Shown here: positions 59,601 through 61,323 of the stretch, in pieces
Layout: every line of letters starts with the position of its first letter
Position numbering within the stretch: the first letter of the stretch is position 1
DNA from: Owenia fusiformis
Lineage: Eukaryota > Annelida > Polychaeta > Sabellida > Oweniidae
Assembly (NCBI GenBank): GCA_903813345.2
Contig: CAIIXF020000011.1
Location: 30,060,166-30,124,165 of the forward strand
DNA length: 64,000 bases
Direction: 5' to 3'
The notes under the pieces: model-generated
The model's input: only the letters and a program-made list of their open reading frames with translations
Told to the model about the DNA's origin: nothing
The model's database searches: none
Made by a program: the position numbers and the translations under genes

Positions 59601-60863
59601 AACTGTCTCCAAACCAAGGTTTTAACAAAATACAAGTATGAATTGCTCAATGGCTATTATATTTTGCAGGAGTTCCTAGATGATGGCAATGGAAATGTAA
59701 GTGGTGTCAAAACTGTCAAAGTTGAGTGGACCAAAGATGACACCGGACGCTGGCAGATGAAGGAGGTTGAAGGTATATAAATGAAACACAAATAAAGCTG
59801 ATTTGAGGCTAATTGATACAATCATAGAACTGTGTATCATTATTACTATTACATTTCCCATGATCATTGTGAGTAAGGTCCCCATTTTAAAGTACACATA
59901 GTCATTATTAGTGCAGTAAAATTCAATATGATAGAGATGTTTTTTATTTCACACATGTCAAAAGTTATTTCAAATTTTCACAAATCTGAAAATTTTAGTG
60001 ATTTAAAATTTCATATTGCAAAAATATTTTTCAGACATTTTGATCAAGTATTCAAAGCTGACATTATTATTAAAGTACAATTTCTTGGCAAATATTATGA
60101 ATTTTTAGCACATTCAGTACTGACATCAGATATTGTGGGTTCAGTGCTGACATTTACTTAGTTCAGATCATGCATTCAAGGCTGACATCAAATTTTGTTG
60201 CAGGTTCAGAGCATGTATTCAAAGCTGACATCATTATGCTCGCCATGGGCTTCCTAGGACCGGAGAGCTATATTATTAAAGAGCTAGAACTAGACCAAGA
60301 CCCCAGGTCTAACATTGCAACGTCCAATGGAAAATATAGCACGAGTGTACCTAAAGTATACACAGCAGGAGGTAAGAACATTGCTCAATCATGTTTAAAT
60401 TTATATATAATTTATATTATCGAAATAAAAACAATTAACCAGTAAAAAATTTAAAAAATGAAAAAGTACATTAAATTACAATAAATTCTCTTACAAGGTA
60501 TAACTTACCATTTCTTGATAAAGAATTGTATTTTAAGATGGCATGGAAAATATGTTCTGGTAAATATTCTGTTGAAAAGAAGATCATTCCATGTCGCAAT
60601 AGGTTTAATGGAATGTTATTTCATCATGTGATTATGTATTTGTATTTTCTTCCTTGTCATTTTCACATTTTTTTGTTTATTTATCTCTCCATTTATTCAC
60701 TCATTTTTTGTGTTGTTTCTCTGTTGCAGATTGTCATCGAGGTCAGTCTCTGGTTGTCCATGCAATCAACGAGGGCCGTCAAGCTGCCAGACAGGTTGAC
60801 CTTGACCTTATGGGCAAAACAGCTCTTGCTGGGCCTGGTGGCGTGTTACATGCGAGATCTTAA
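2526..60863 (+). CDS. GOGAT: Glutamate synthase (NADH-type, GOGAT), 42 exons, N terminus outside the window
   Basis: Makes two glutamates from glutamine and 2-oxoglutarate using NAD(P)H. The 42 exons listed separately join in one frame to 2053 residues plus TAA; all introns are GT-AG except one GC-AG. Domain order in this partial protein: class II glutamine amidotransferase (about 1-390, [16 protein letters not shown] at 15-30), central domain (about 420-750), FMN-binding synthase domain (about 790-1180) with a C-x5-C-x4-C 3Fe-4S motif, GXGXG domain (about 1240-1457), acidic linker (1458-1560), then the fused small subunit with Cys-rich 4Fe-4S motifs (about 1602-1665), [12 protein letters not shown] (about 1706) and [12 protein letters not shown] (about 1845). 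Family members are about 2100 residues and start with a catalytic Cys (CGVGF-type) after a short leader. That stretch is absent, so one or more 5' exons lie upstream. Fusion of both subunits marks the eukaryotic NADH form. Large introns carry nested genes and transposons. Confidence 0.96.
2896..3022 (+). CDS. GOGAT exon 2 (residues 44-86)
   Basis: The acceptor ttcag and donor gtttgt keep the frame. Contains [15 protein letters not shown], the amidotransferase strand seen in all GltS proteins. Confidence 0.94.
4017..4097 (+). CDS. GOGAT exon 3 (residues 87-113)
   Basis: 27 codons, phase 0 to 0, with [15 protein letters not shown] and EPVMRQ. A 94-96 bp satellite begins about 120 bp beyond its donor. 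Confidence 0.93.
4216..5545. repeat. 94-96 bp tandem satellite, about 14 copies, in GOGAT intron 3
   Basis: The landmark TGCATGATCAATACATGTGT recurs at 4321, 4417, 4511, 4607, 4703, 4797, 4891, 4985, 5081, 5175, 5269, 5363 and 5457. Two subtypes alternate: 96 bp units with TTTTGTAGAGTAGTGAAG and 94 bp units with TTTACTAGAGATGAAG or TTTTCTAGAGATGAAG. Edge units are degenerate. Minus-strand ORFs here are by-products of the repeat. Confidence 0.95.
5971..6022 (+). repeat. G-rich tract with G-quadruplex potential
   Basis: About 50 bp made almost wholly of G runs (GGGAGGGGGCGGG, then four or more runs of five or more G), in GOGAT intron 3 on the transcribed sense strand. Confidence 0.7.
6395..6531 (+). 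mobile_element. Family-C short element (TGTCACCACC ends)
   Basis: The left end ATGTCACCACC is the reverse complement of GGTGGTGACAT near the right end, which continues ATTTTGCATGTTAATGCC TTGT. Related copies occur at 28759, 44084, 49755 and 57444. Confidence 0.75.
9283..9494. mobile_element. MITE with CAGGCCCGTAGCCAGG inverted ends
   Basis: Ends CAGGCCCGTAGCCAGG and CCTGGCTACAGGCCTG are inverted, and CCAGT flanks both sides (9278-9282, 9495-9499). The interior has two poly-G runs. A diverged copy lies at 57999-58162 and an inverted partial one at about 13215-13345. Confidence 0.75.
9743..10600 (+). mobile_element. HINE/pearl-like family-A element
   Basis: Starts ATCCCAACGAACGAAG, followed by TAGGGATATAG, a TCCGTCAGTC microsatellite, and diverged internal units each containing AAAATTCAAAATGG-like text. 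Near the right end, GTTCGTTGGGAT inverts the left end and is followed by the small hairpin ACTCC-GT-GGAGT (10569-10580). This layout resembles Helentron-derived nonautonomous elements of bivalves. It has no coding capacity. Confidence 0.7.
10703..10747 (+). CDS. GOGAT exon 4, 45 nt (residues 114-128)
   Basis: A short exon encoding [15 protein letters not shown] between ttttacag and gtatgt, isolated by a 6.6 kb intron before it and a 4.0 kb intron after it. It continues the EPxMRQVFV motif, so its inclusion is well supported. Confidence 0.92.
10748..14762. other. GOGAT intron 4, mostly featureless
   Basis: AT-rich sequence with no supported gene. The only recognisable item is the partial CAGGCCCGTAGCC-family MITE near 13215-13345. 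The short ORFs inside have no recognisable domains. Confidence 0.6.
13215..13345 (-). mobile_element. Partial CAGGCCCGTAGCC-family MITE, inverted
   Basis: A poly-G run, then TGCAGTTTATCACCATTCTG and TTTTGGGCCAAA, reads as the reverse complement of the core of the copies at 9283 and 57999. The terminal repeats are missing. Confidence 0.5.
14763..14858 (+). CDS. GOGAT exon 5 (residues 129-160)
   Basis: 32 codons, phase 0 to 0, containing [14 protein letters not shown], which leads into the KGxL step of the amidotransferase. Confidence 0.93.
15055..15191 (+). CDS. GOGAT exon 6 (residues 161-206)
   Basis: Encodes [18 protein letters not shown] and [20 protein letters not shown], the glutamine-binding [12 protein letters not shown] signature. 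It ends AG|, so the Arg codon is split. Confidence 0.95.
15333..15365. repeat. ACACT pentanucleotide microsatellite
   Basis: About six ACACT units in GOGAT intron 6, 40 bp upstream of the exon 7 acceptor. Confidence 0.85.
15407..15611 (+). CDS. GOGAT exon 7 (residues 206-274)
   Basis: Encodes [20 protein letters not shown], the conserved AHNGEINT glutamine-site loop, and ends [18 protein letters not shown] diverged ORF with some of the same motifs lies in the next intron. Confidence 0.95.
15826..16095 (+). pseudogene. Possible decayed copy of GOGAT exon 7 in intron 7
   Basis: An 89-codon ORF whose translation carries INIRNVKL, then ESVIRGG...RKK, then VEFLCMAYG. Exon 7 has [17 protein letters not shown]...LKK and [10 protein letters not shown] in the same order and with similar spacing. 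Nucleotide similarity is weak, so chance is not excluded. I saw no clear splice sites. Confidence 0.3.
16458..16724 (+). CDS. GOGAT exon 8 (residues 275-363)
   Basis: 89 codons, phase 0. Contains MMxPEAW-like [28 protein letters not shown] and [16 protein letters not shown], all hallmarks of the glutaminase domain. Confidence 0.96.
17135..17254 (+). CDS. GOGAT exon 9 (residues 364-403)
   Basis: 40 codons beginning [13 protein letters not shown], the end of the amidotransferase domain (family GRLxPGxMLLVD). Confidence 0.94.
17797..17966 (+). CDS. GOGAT exon 10 (residues 404-460)
   Basis: Encodes the start of the central domain, including [20 protein letters not shown], and ends in a split Gln codon CA|G. 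Confidence 0.94.
18170..18320 (+). CDS. GOGAT exon 11 (residues 460-510)
   Basis: Encodes [20 protein letters not shown] and [20 protein letters not shown], the best-conserved part of the central domain. Confidence 0.96.
18361..18607. repeat. Intronic repeat, copy 1 (GOGAT intron 11)
   Basis: Starts CCATAATGCAACAGTC and ends with about 85 bp around AAATGTATACAGAGCATGTG that recur almost unchanged at 19286-19400. It holds about 110 bp in its middle that copy 2 lacks. Confidence 0.8.
18625..18920 (+). CDS. GOGAT exon 12 (residues 511-609)
   Basis: The longest exon found (296 nt). Begins [14 protein letters not shown] and contains [13 protein letters not shown], matching the central domain. 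Confidence 0.95.
19178..19270 (+). CDS. GOGAT exon 13 (residues 609-640)
   Basis: Encodes [19 protein letters not shown] and [10 protein letters not shown], with split codons at both ends. Confidence 0.95.
19286..19440. repeat. Intronic repeat, copy 2 (GOGAT intron 13)
   Basis: Begins like copy 1 (CCATAATGCAACAGTCTAGG), jumps to the shared AAATGTATACAGAGCATGTG block, then adds another CCCATAATGCAAC unit. The two copies are about 0.9 kb apart in direct orientation. Confidence 0.8.
19526..19739 (+). CDS. GOGAT exon 14 (residues 640-711)
   Basis: Encodes [20 protein letters not shown] and [15 protein letters not shown], the end of the central domain. Confidence 0.96.
20014..20124 (+). CDS. GOGAT exon 15 (residues 712-748)
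   Basis: 37 codons containing [19 protein letters not shown] and [11 protein letters not shown]. Confidence 0.95.
20452..20583 (+). CDS. GOGAT exon 16 (residues 749-792)
   Basis: Encodes [18 protein letters not shown], the entry to the FMN synthase domain. Confidence 0.95.
20974..21145 (+). CDS. GOGAT exon 17 (residues 793-850)
   Basis: Contains TLRGQFDF and the [14 protein letters not shown] motif before the FMN barrel. It ends in a split Gly codon G|GT. Confidence 0.94.
21588..21748 (+). CDS. GOGAT exon 18 (residues 850-903)
   Basis: Encodes [33 protein letters not shown] and SAIKQ, the FMN-site GAMSxGSIS and NTGEGGE signatures. The acceptor is the weaker ttcaag. Confidence 0.96.
21749..22885. 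other. GOGAT intron 18 with inverted repeats
   Basis: Holds an imperfect hairpin around 21935-22000 and an inverted repeat with arms near 22095-22160 and 22203-22270 (TTTATGATTTAT and its complement, TATATGACC and its complement). A related piece is at 46685-46730. No coding sequence is seen. Confidence 0.6.
22886..23002 (+). CDS. GOGAT exon 19, followed by a GC-AG intron (residues 904-942)
   Basis: Encodes [13 protein letters not shown] and [18 protein letters not shown]. The reading frame requires the donor AAG|gcaagt at 23003, a non-canonical GC donor with an otherwise consensus flank. Confidence 0.95.
23111..23498. mobile_element. MITE-like inverted repeat in GOGAT intron 19
   Basis: The ends GGATGTGTACCAAAATTAAT and TTAATTTGGTACACACCC are inverted, with GTAAGGTACAACACAA inside the left end and at 23331, and its complement near the right end. 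About 388 bp. No clear target duplication and no ORF of interest. Confidence 0.6.
23697..23897 (+). CDS. GOGAT exon 20 (residues 943-1009)
   Basis: 67 codons with [20 protein letters not shown] and [18 protein letters not shown], part of the 2-oxoglutarate/FMN barrel. Confidence 0.96.
24127..24307 (+). CDS. GOGAT exon 21 (residues 1010-1070)
   Basis: Contains [20 protein letters not shown], the phosphate-binding [10 protein letters not shown] loop for FMN. Confidence 0.96.
24657..24790 (+). CDS. GOGAT exon 22 with 3Fe-4S cluster cysteines (residues 1070-1114)
   Basis: Contains [11 protein letters not shown] and [20 protein letters not shown]. The three cysteines have the C-x5-C-x4-C spacing that holds the 3Fe-4S cluster of glutamate synthases. 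Confidence 0.97.
25089..25163 (+). CDS. GOGAT exon 23 (residues 1115-1139)
   Basis: 25 codons, [19 protein letters not shown], immediately C-terminal to the iron-sulfur loop. Confidence 0.93.
25440..25649 (+). CDS. GOGAT exon 24 (residues 1140-1209)
   Basis: Begins [20 protein letters not shown], the VRxxMAxxGFR motif closing the synthase domain. The rest is variable. Confidence 0.93.
25964..26088 (+). CDS. GOGAT exon 25 (residues 1210-1251)
   Basis: Encodes the approach to the GXGXG domain, including [20 protein letters not shown]. It ends in a split Lys codon AA|G. Confidence 0.92.
26639..26777 (+). CDS. GOGAT exon 26 (residues 1251-1297)
   Basis: Contains [20 protein letters not shown] and GDSNDYVAK, the first coil of the GXGXG beta-helix. 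A remnant of a family-C transposon follows about 20 bp after the donor. Confidence 0.95.
26797..26825 (+). mobile_element. Family-C right-end remnant
   Basis: AAATGGCAGGTGGAGACATT then TTGCATG matches the right end of family C, without the rest of the element. Confidence 0.5.
27016..27201 (+). CDS. GOGAT exon 27 (residues 1298-1359)
   Basis: Contains [29 protein letters not shown] and [15 protein letters not shown], the repeated G-x-G-x-G beta-helix turns. Confidence 0.96.
27232..27370. mobile_element. 139-bp Tc1/mariner-type MITE
   Basis: The perfect 11-bp inverted ends CAGGGTGTTCA and TGAACACCCTG are bounded by TA on each side (27230-27231, 27371-27372). It lies in GOGAT intron 27 and has no coding capacity. 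Confidence 0.85.
27515..27630 (+). CDS. GOGAT exon 28 (residues 1360-1398)
   Basis: Encodes [13 protein letters not shown] and [19 protein letters not shown], the last beta-helix turns. It ends in a split Ser codon. Confidence 0.96.
27853..28030 (+). CDS. GOGAT exon 29 (residues 1398-1457)
   Basis: Contains [11 protein letters not shown] and [14 protein letters not shown], the C-terminal helices of the large subunit. Confidence 0.94.
28191..28388 (+). CDS. GOGAT exon 30, acidic linker (residues 1458-1523)
   Basis: Begins [12 protein letters not shown], then runs into a low-complexity, Glu/Asp/Asn-rich stretch ([28 protein letters not shown]). This is the variable linker joining the large and small subunits in eukaryotic fusions. 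Confidence 0.92.
28605..28631 (+). CDS. Probable 27-nt GOGAT microexon (residues 1524-1532)
   Basis: A tttgtag acceptor and ggtaaa donor enclose exactly nine in-frame codons, HQTDGLTSK. Skipping it would not change frame and the linker is variable, so it may be alternative or a chance match. Confidence 0.5.
28759..28881 (+). mobile_element. Family-C short element
   Basis: GGCACCACCAAAAGTGGTGA at the left and GGTGGTGACATTTTGCATGT TAATGCCTTG at the right match the copy at 57444 along its length, including TATTGTTATGGTCTCC. Confidence 0.75.
30175..31231 (-). mobile_element. Decayed mariner-family transposon with about 220-bp terminal inverted repeats
   Basis: Left arm from 30175 (CAAGGGCGATCCATATATTC) and right arm ending 31231 (complement CGAGGGGCGATCCATATATT) match for about 220 bp with some substitutions and are flanked by TA. 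The interior carries a broken transposase on the minus strand. Confidence 0.8.
30440..30800 (-). pseudogene. Fossil mariner transposase, N-terminal part
   Basis: The minus-strand translation in shifting frames gives [36 protein letters not shown], then [15 protein letters not shown] and an EERTIR segment. Mariner transposases begin with blocks of the type SLADIECRIN, KTPSET, YEWFKRFKxGRxSVEDDPRSGRP and DRRLTI. The order and spacing agree. In-frame stops and at least two frameshifts show that it is dead. The catalytic DDD/DDE part is not preserved. Confidence 0.6.
32145..32227 (+). CDS. GOGAT exon 32 (residues 1533-1560)
   Basis: Encodes the end of the linker, including [14 protein letters not shown], after a ttgcag acceptor; split Arg codon at the 3' end. 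Confidence 0.88.
32569..32683 (+). CDS. GOGAT exon 33, start of the small subunit (residues 1560-1598)
   Basis: Encodes [15 protein letters not shown] and [11 protein letters not shown], the GFxxYxR...RxxDWxE pattern at the start of GltD-like subunits. Confidence 0.95.
32889..33074 (+). CDS. GOGAT exon 34, 4Fe-4S cysteines (residues 1599-1660)
   Basis: Contains [20 protein letters not shown] and GRACPAPCE. These are the Cys ligands passing electrons between FAD and FMN. The second cluster motif CPAPCE/GACVLG is split by the 22.3 kb intron. Confidence 0.97.
33347..34845 (+). mobile_element. HINE/pearl-like family-B element with 162-bp core repeats
   Basis: Left end ATGTCCCCACCACATAGTG and near-right CACTTGGTGGGGACAT form inverted ends. 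The left end is followed by a TCCGTCTG microsatellite (33390-33435) and five or so units of 162-163 bp, landmark GGCAGCCATTTTGGATTTTC at 34070, 34232, 34394 and 34557. The right end GGGGACATTTTGTACACATT resembles that of family C. Confidence 0.8.
35015..35162. repeat. Foldback hairpin with about 60-bp arms
   Basis: ATCCTATGATTTTGAGG...GGTGATATTGATATCTGCAC pairs with GTGCATATATCAATATCACC...AATCATAGGAT across a GAGAGCGAAGCGAAC loop. A relative with the loop in the reverse sense occurs at 48430-48572. Confidence 0.75.
35163..35430. mobile_element. Small inverted-repeat element enclosing three palindromes
   Basis: Ends TTATCCTACACTTACAAGG and CACTAAGTGTAGGATAAAAT are inverted. Between them, three imperfect palindromes of the form GGAGTATATCGTNACGATATC CTCC lie at about 35258-35284, 35298-35325 and 35327-35356. 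Confidence 0.65.
36429..37650 (+). mobile_element. HINE/pearl-like family-A element with 135-147 bp core repeats
   Basis: Left end ATCCCATCGAACGAAGTTCG, then a GTCC/GTACGTAC microsatellite (36470-36530), then five units around GATTTTGTTCATATTTGG (36851, about 37006, 37141, 37288, 37434). GTTCGATGGGAT near 37600 inverts the left end and is followed by the hairpin ACGC-TTTG-GCGT (37614-37625). Confidence 0.8.
37700..39600. other. Intron 34 stretch without a gene
   Basis: Nothing supported except a possible mariner-type end ACAGGGTGGTCCAAAG at 38462 with no matching partner. Confidence 0.5.
39601..39606 (-). terminator. Candidate poly(A) signal overlapping the stop codon of VWA gene A
   Basis: AATAAA on the minus strand includes the stop: GAA-TAA-A. 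If used, cleavage would leave a 3' UTR of only 10-30 nt. Confidence 0.35.
39602..40257 (-). CDS. VWA gene A, exon 5 (VWA 2 and stop)
   Basis: Encodes [36 protein letters not shown] and ends EKYGVE-TAA. Acceptor ctatag at 40258-40260. Confidence 0.9.
39602..44510 (-). CDS. Secreted double-VWA protein, paralogue A (5 coding exons, 475 aa)
   Basis: Coding exons on the minus strand are 44510-44393, 44052-43928, 43740-43465, 40826-40574 and 40257-39602, and join in frame. Residues 1-19 form a signal peptide ([15 protein letters not shown]). VWA domain 1 spans about 42-190 with MIDAS residues DRSCS (about 51) and LMTDG. A linker carries [13 protein letters not shown], and VWA domain 2 spans about 260-475 with DRSIS and GTDG. 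VWA domains bind ligands through a metal ion, usually in extracellular matrix or adhesion proteins. No transmembrane segment or other domain is visible, so it is probably a soluble extracellular protein. The specific role is unknown. It is nested antisense in a GOGAT intron; its intron 3 holds a long inverted-repeat element. Confidence 0.85.
40574..40826 (-). CDS. VWA gene A, exon 4 (linker)
   Basis: 84 codons plus 1 nt; charged [20 protein letters not shown], then ITTLVVQV and [25 protein letters not shown] is the final beta strand pattern of a VWA fold. Ends TCCT|gtaagt. Confidence 0.86.
41414..43400. mobile_element. 1987-bp element with near-perfect 515-bp terminal inverted repeats
   Basis: Arms 41414-41928 and 42886-43400 are reverse complements with very few differences (one seen: CTGTACTAAATT against CTGTACGAAATT). 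The tips read CACGGGATGTCATCGCC, and GATGT flanks both sides (41409-41413, 43401-43405). The 957-bp interior has no transposase, only a GGGACT/GGGGCA-rich cryptic repeat. It lies in intron 3 of VWA gene A. A CAC tip and 5-bp duplication fit Transib-like elements but do not prove it. Confidence 0.88.
42436..42880. repeat. Cryptically simple GATGGGGCA / TGGGACT repeat
   Basis: Irregular repeats of TGGGGCA, GTGGGA and GATGGGACT on both strands surround an 18-bp perfect palindrome GAATGAACATGTTCATTC (about 42676-42693). Both halves begin with TATACACCAGTGGGAC- or CATACACCAATGGGGC-like text (42440, 42750). Overlapping ORFs on both strands are by-products. Confidence 0.8.
43465..43740 (-). CDS. VWA gene A, exon 3 (rest of VWA 1)
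   Basis: 92 codons, [20 protein letters not shown] to [18 protein letters not shown]. The donor is AAG|gttggt. Confidence 0.88.
43928..44052 (-). CDS. VWA gene A, exon 2 (start of VWA 1)
   Basis: Encodes [20 protein letters not shown] with the D-x-S-x-S metal motif; split Tyr codon at the 5' side, donor CAGG|gtatgt. Confidence 0.87.
44084..44209 (+). mobile_element. Family-C element in intron 1 of VWA gene A
   Basis: ATTGTAATAGTCTGCAACTT to GGTGATGATATTTTGTATGC GAATGCCTTG matches family C in sequence and order, though diverged. It lies just past exon 2, as the expanded element in gene B does. Confidence 0.6.
44393..44526 (-). CDS. VWA gene A, exon 1 (signal peptide)
   Basis: The exon starts after a tttgtag acceptor at 44526. 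ATG is at 44510-44508 after a 16-nt leader. Encodes the signal peptide and [20 protein letters not shown]; ends AAAAT|gtaag in phase 1. Confidence 0.85.
45266..45295 (-). other. Untranslated first exon of VWA gene A (3' end at 45266)
   Basis: ACGAAGAAAG|gtaagg gives a consensus donor at 45265, about 50 bp downstream of a TATA box. The next acceptor in the transcript is the ATG exon at 44526. The start of transcription is estimated, not seen. Confidence 0.55.
45314..45320 (-). promoter_or_regulatory. TATA box of VWA gene A
   Basis: CTATAAAACC on the minus strand, the right distance upstream of the untranslated exon. Gene B has a TATA box in the equivalent place, followed by a similar GAGGCAGYY-type stretch. 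Confidence 0.6.
45743..46126. mobile_element. 384-bp element with about 150-bp imperfect inverted repeats
   Basis: The left end TAGTCCATTTGT and right end ACAAATGGACTA are inverted. Matching runs include AAAAGTACAATGTTTTA and TGAAGTGATTTA-CTGG-TTGCCAAAAAA in both arms. TTA flanks each side (45740-45742, 46127-46129), as in PIF/Harbinger-type insertions. It lies between the two VWA genes. Confidence 0.75.
46670..46735 (-). repeat. Fragment related to the inverted repeat of GOGAT intron 18
   Basis: GTCATATAATGCACCATAAATC then CGATCTTTATCCC resembles GTCATATATTACGCCATAAATC then GTCTTTATTCC at about 22223-22268. Confidence 0.45.
46795..47450 (-). CDS. VWA gene B, exon 5 (VWA 2 and stop)
   Basis: [20 protein letters not shown] to [12 protein letters not shown]. 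Like gene A, the stop lies inside AATAAA (46794-46799). Confidence 0.9.
46795..52391 (-). CDS. Secreted double-VWA protein, paralogue B (5 coding exons, 475 aa)
   Basis: Coding exons on the minus strand are 52391-52274, 49711-49587, 49098-48823, 48087-47835 and 47450-46795. Every exon length equals that of paralogue A. By eye, exon 3 is about 90% and exon 5 about 83% identical to A. Signal peptide [22 protein letters not shown] 1 with MIDAS DCSCS and LMTDG; VWA 2 with DRSIS and ANDG in place of A's GTDG. The Cys in the first metal motif is new relative to A. The function is unknown; A and B form a tandem duplicate, likely extracellular, transcribed against the host GOGAT gene. The introns differ from A by insertions, chiefly a 2.2 kb element in intron 1. 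Confidence 0.85.
47835..48087 (-). CDS. VWA gene B, exon 4
   Basis: [20 protein letters not shown] to LVKKFPCS. The most diverged exon between the paralogues, but equal in length (253 nt). Confidence 0.86.
48245..48296. repeat. Hairpin with 16-bp perfect palindrome CATACGACGTCGTATG
   Basis: The palindrome is at 48274-48289. The outer arms AACCATAGCATAC and GTATGCGATGGTT also pair. It lies in intron 3 of VWA gene B. Confidence 0.7.
48430..48572. repeat. Foldback hairpin related to 35015-35162
   Basis: ATCCTATGATTTACTCGTGA ... GATATCTGCA pairs with TGCAGATATC ... CACTCATAAATCATAGGAT over a CTCTCTCGCTACGCTCGCTCG loop region. It shares its arm ends and loop words with the copy at 35015. Confidence 0.7.
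48823..49098 (-). CDS. VWA gene B, exon 3
   Basis: 92 codons, [20 protein letters not shown] to [18 protein letters not shown], donor GAG|gttggt. Confidence 0.88.
49140..49530. repeat. Degenerate TCTAATGTTCTGAAGTGAT array in VWA gene B intron 2
   Basis: More than ten diverged units of about 20-25 bp. The matching intron of gene A (43741-43927) has only two or three such units, so the array grew after duplication, or shrank in A. Confidence 0.65.
49587..49711 (-). CDS. VWA gene B, exon 2
   Basis: Encodes [20 protein letters not shown]. Same 125-nt length and phases as exon 2 of gene A. Confidence 0.87.
50722..51634 (+). mobile_element. Insertion carrying a helicase fragment inside the family-C element
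   Basis: It breaks the core-repeat array between GCTTCAAATAGAC and GCTTCAAATTGAC, a possible 13-bp target duplication. Near its left end AACACCGCCTCTAATGC and GCATTAGAGGCGGTGTT form a hairpin (50727-50780). Its right end has GGTGCATGAATGCACC. Confidence 0.55.
51107..51301 (+). pseudogene. RecQ-like DNA helicase N-terminal fragment
   Basis: The 64-codon ORF reads [18 protein letters not shown] then [11 protein letters not shown]. RecQ-family helicases have F-x-LRPxQxE-x-I and a Walker A of the type LPTGxGKS. Here the second Gly is Trp, so nucleotide binding should be lost. The ORF stops shortly after, with no motif Ia to VI. It is a captured or retrocopied fragment, not a working gene. Confidence 0.55.
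52274..52407 (-). CDS. VWA gene B, exon 1 (signal peptide)
   Basis: Acceptor tttgtag before 52407, ATG at 52391-52389. The preceding GACAATACTGGGAACA leader equals that of gene A. Ends AAAAT|gtaag. Confidence 0.85.
52722..52748 (-). other. Untranslated first exon of VWA gene B (3' end at 52722)
   Basis: GGCACAAAAAG|gtatgg gives a donor at 52721. It lies downstream of a TATA box and upstream of the ATG exon at 52407. The start of transcription is estimated. Confidence 0.5.
52767..52776 (-). promoter_or_regulatory. TATA box of VWA gene B
   Basis: TATATAAATA on the minus strand, about 45 bp before the untranslated exon's donor, matching the layout of gene A. Confidence 0.55.
52800..55300. other. 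Intron 34 stretch without a gene
   Basis: Only a GAA microsatellite (53701-53731) and loosely repeated AGGTCAACTTTT text (54130-54175) are seen. Confidence 0.5.
55368..55553 (+). CDS. GOGAT exon 35, FAD-binding fold (residues 1661-1722)
   Basis: Begins [18 protein letters not shown], completing the cysteine motif of exon 34, then [18 protein letters not shown], a Rossmann GxGxxG for FAD. Confidence 0.97.
55554..57190. other. GOGAT intron 35, featureless
   Basis: AT-rich intron with a short GATA microsatellite at about 56810-56828; no gene or element recognised. Confidence 0.6.
57191..57280 (+). CDS. GOGAT exon 36 (residues 1723-1752)
   Basis: 30 codons, [18 protein letters not shown] and RYGIPTMKL, the second half of the FAD fold. 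Confidence 0.96.
57444..57582 (+). mobile_element. Family-C short element abutting the exon 37 acceptor
   Basis: ATGTCACCACC at the left and GTAGTGACATTTTGCATGTT AATGCCTTGT at the right. The element ends 11 bp before exon 37, so it supplies the likely branch-point region. Confidence 0.75.
57594..57753 (+). CDS. GOGAT exon 37 (residues 1753-1806)
   Basis: Contains [19 protein letters not shown] and [15 protein letters not shown]. Its acceptor lies only 11 bp after the right end of a family-C mobile element. Confidence 0.95.
57886..57938 (+). pseudogene. Truncated duplicate of GOGAT exon 39 in intron 37
   Basis: TCTTGCAG followed by 35 bases identical to the start of exon 39 (GGTGCAAAGAGCATCACATC...), then AAACCCCTGCCTAACTTAG, resembling exon 39 text at about 59041-59059, as if some 60 bp were deleted. 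Splicing from exon 37 into it would shift frame and soon reach TGA. Confidence 0.85.
57999..58162 (+). mobile_element. CAGGCCCGTAGCC-family MITE
   Basis: Starts CAGGCCCGTAGCCAGC and ends CTTGGCTATGGGCCAG. Core text TTTGGCCCAAAATCAC and TGAAAAACTGCATGATT matches the copy at 9283. Confidence 0.7.
58305..58477 (+). CDS. GOGAT exon 38, NAD(P)H-binding fold (residues 1806-1863)
   Basis: Contains [20 protein letters not shown] and [19 protein letters not shown], the second GxGxxG, for the pyridine nucleotide. Confidence 0.97.
58979..59146 (+). CDS. GOGAT exon 39 (residues 1864-1919)
   Basis: Encodes [33 protein letters not shown] and [11 protein letters not shown] truncated copy of its 5' end sits at 57886. 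Confidence 0.96.
59670..59772 (+). CDS. GOGAT exon 40 (residues 1920-1954)
   Basis: Encodes a variable segment with [20 protein letters not shown]; split Gly codon at the 3' end. Confidence 0.93.
60046..60195 (+). repeat. Partial duplications of the start of GOGAT exon 41
   Basis: GTATTCAAAGCTGACATTAT at 60049 and GCATTCAAGGCTGACATCAA at 60173 copy GTATTCAAAGCTGACATCAT inside exon 41. TTCAGTACTGACATCAGA and TTCAGTGCTGACATTTAC between them are weaker relatives. Confidence 0.75.
60204..60371 (+). CDS. GOGAT exon 41 (residues 1954-2010)
   Basis: Contains [14 protein letters not shown] and VPKVYTAG, the conserved FAD-contacting GFxGPE and AG(D) elements. Fragments of its first 40 bases are repeated in the preceding intron. 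Confidence 0.96.
60730..60863 (+). CDS. GOGAT terminal coding exon 42 (residues 2010-2053)
   Basis: Encodes [20 protein letters not shown] and GGVLHARS, then TAA at 60861-60863. The first codon completes the AGD(C)RRGQSLVV motif of GltD-type FAD domains. Confidence 0.96.
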
Positions 60864-61323
60864 ACTAATCAACAAGACATTCAAACACATACGCACATAT
60901 TGAAGCTATGGATATAAATGTTAGAATGTGTTATAAACTGAACATTACATCAACTAGTTGGAGATTGAACTTTCTAAAGACTTCCACAAAACGAGGGTCT
61001 CTTTTCTCTGTAAGATCTTGACTTTCTTGTCTTCACTCTTTAAAAATCCAAACATTTTCAAATCAAGCCATTATCCAATCTGAATATGTTTTTCAGAAAG
61101 TCAAGACACTACCTTTTCCACCGATAACATTCATTTAATCATTTTACATTCAAACTACCATAAAGGACCCTTGAATGATGCATTTTTGATCATTAAGATC
61201 TCAGTATGGAAGCTGTAAAATCATCTGGAATACTCAGAGGGGAGTGTGGATGGTGATGATGGGACTCAGGGTTGGGAATTTATGCGTGTAAACATTCAAA
61301 TTGTTAACGCACATAACATTTAA

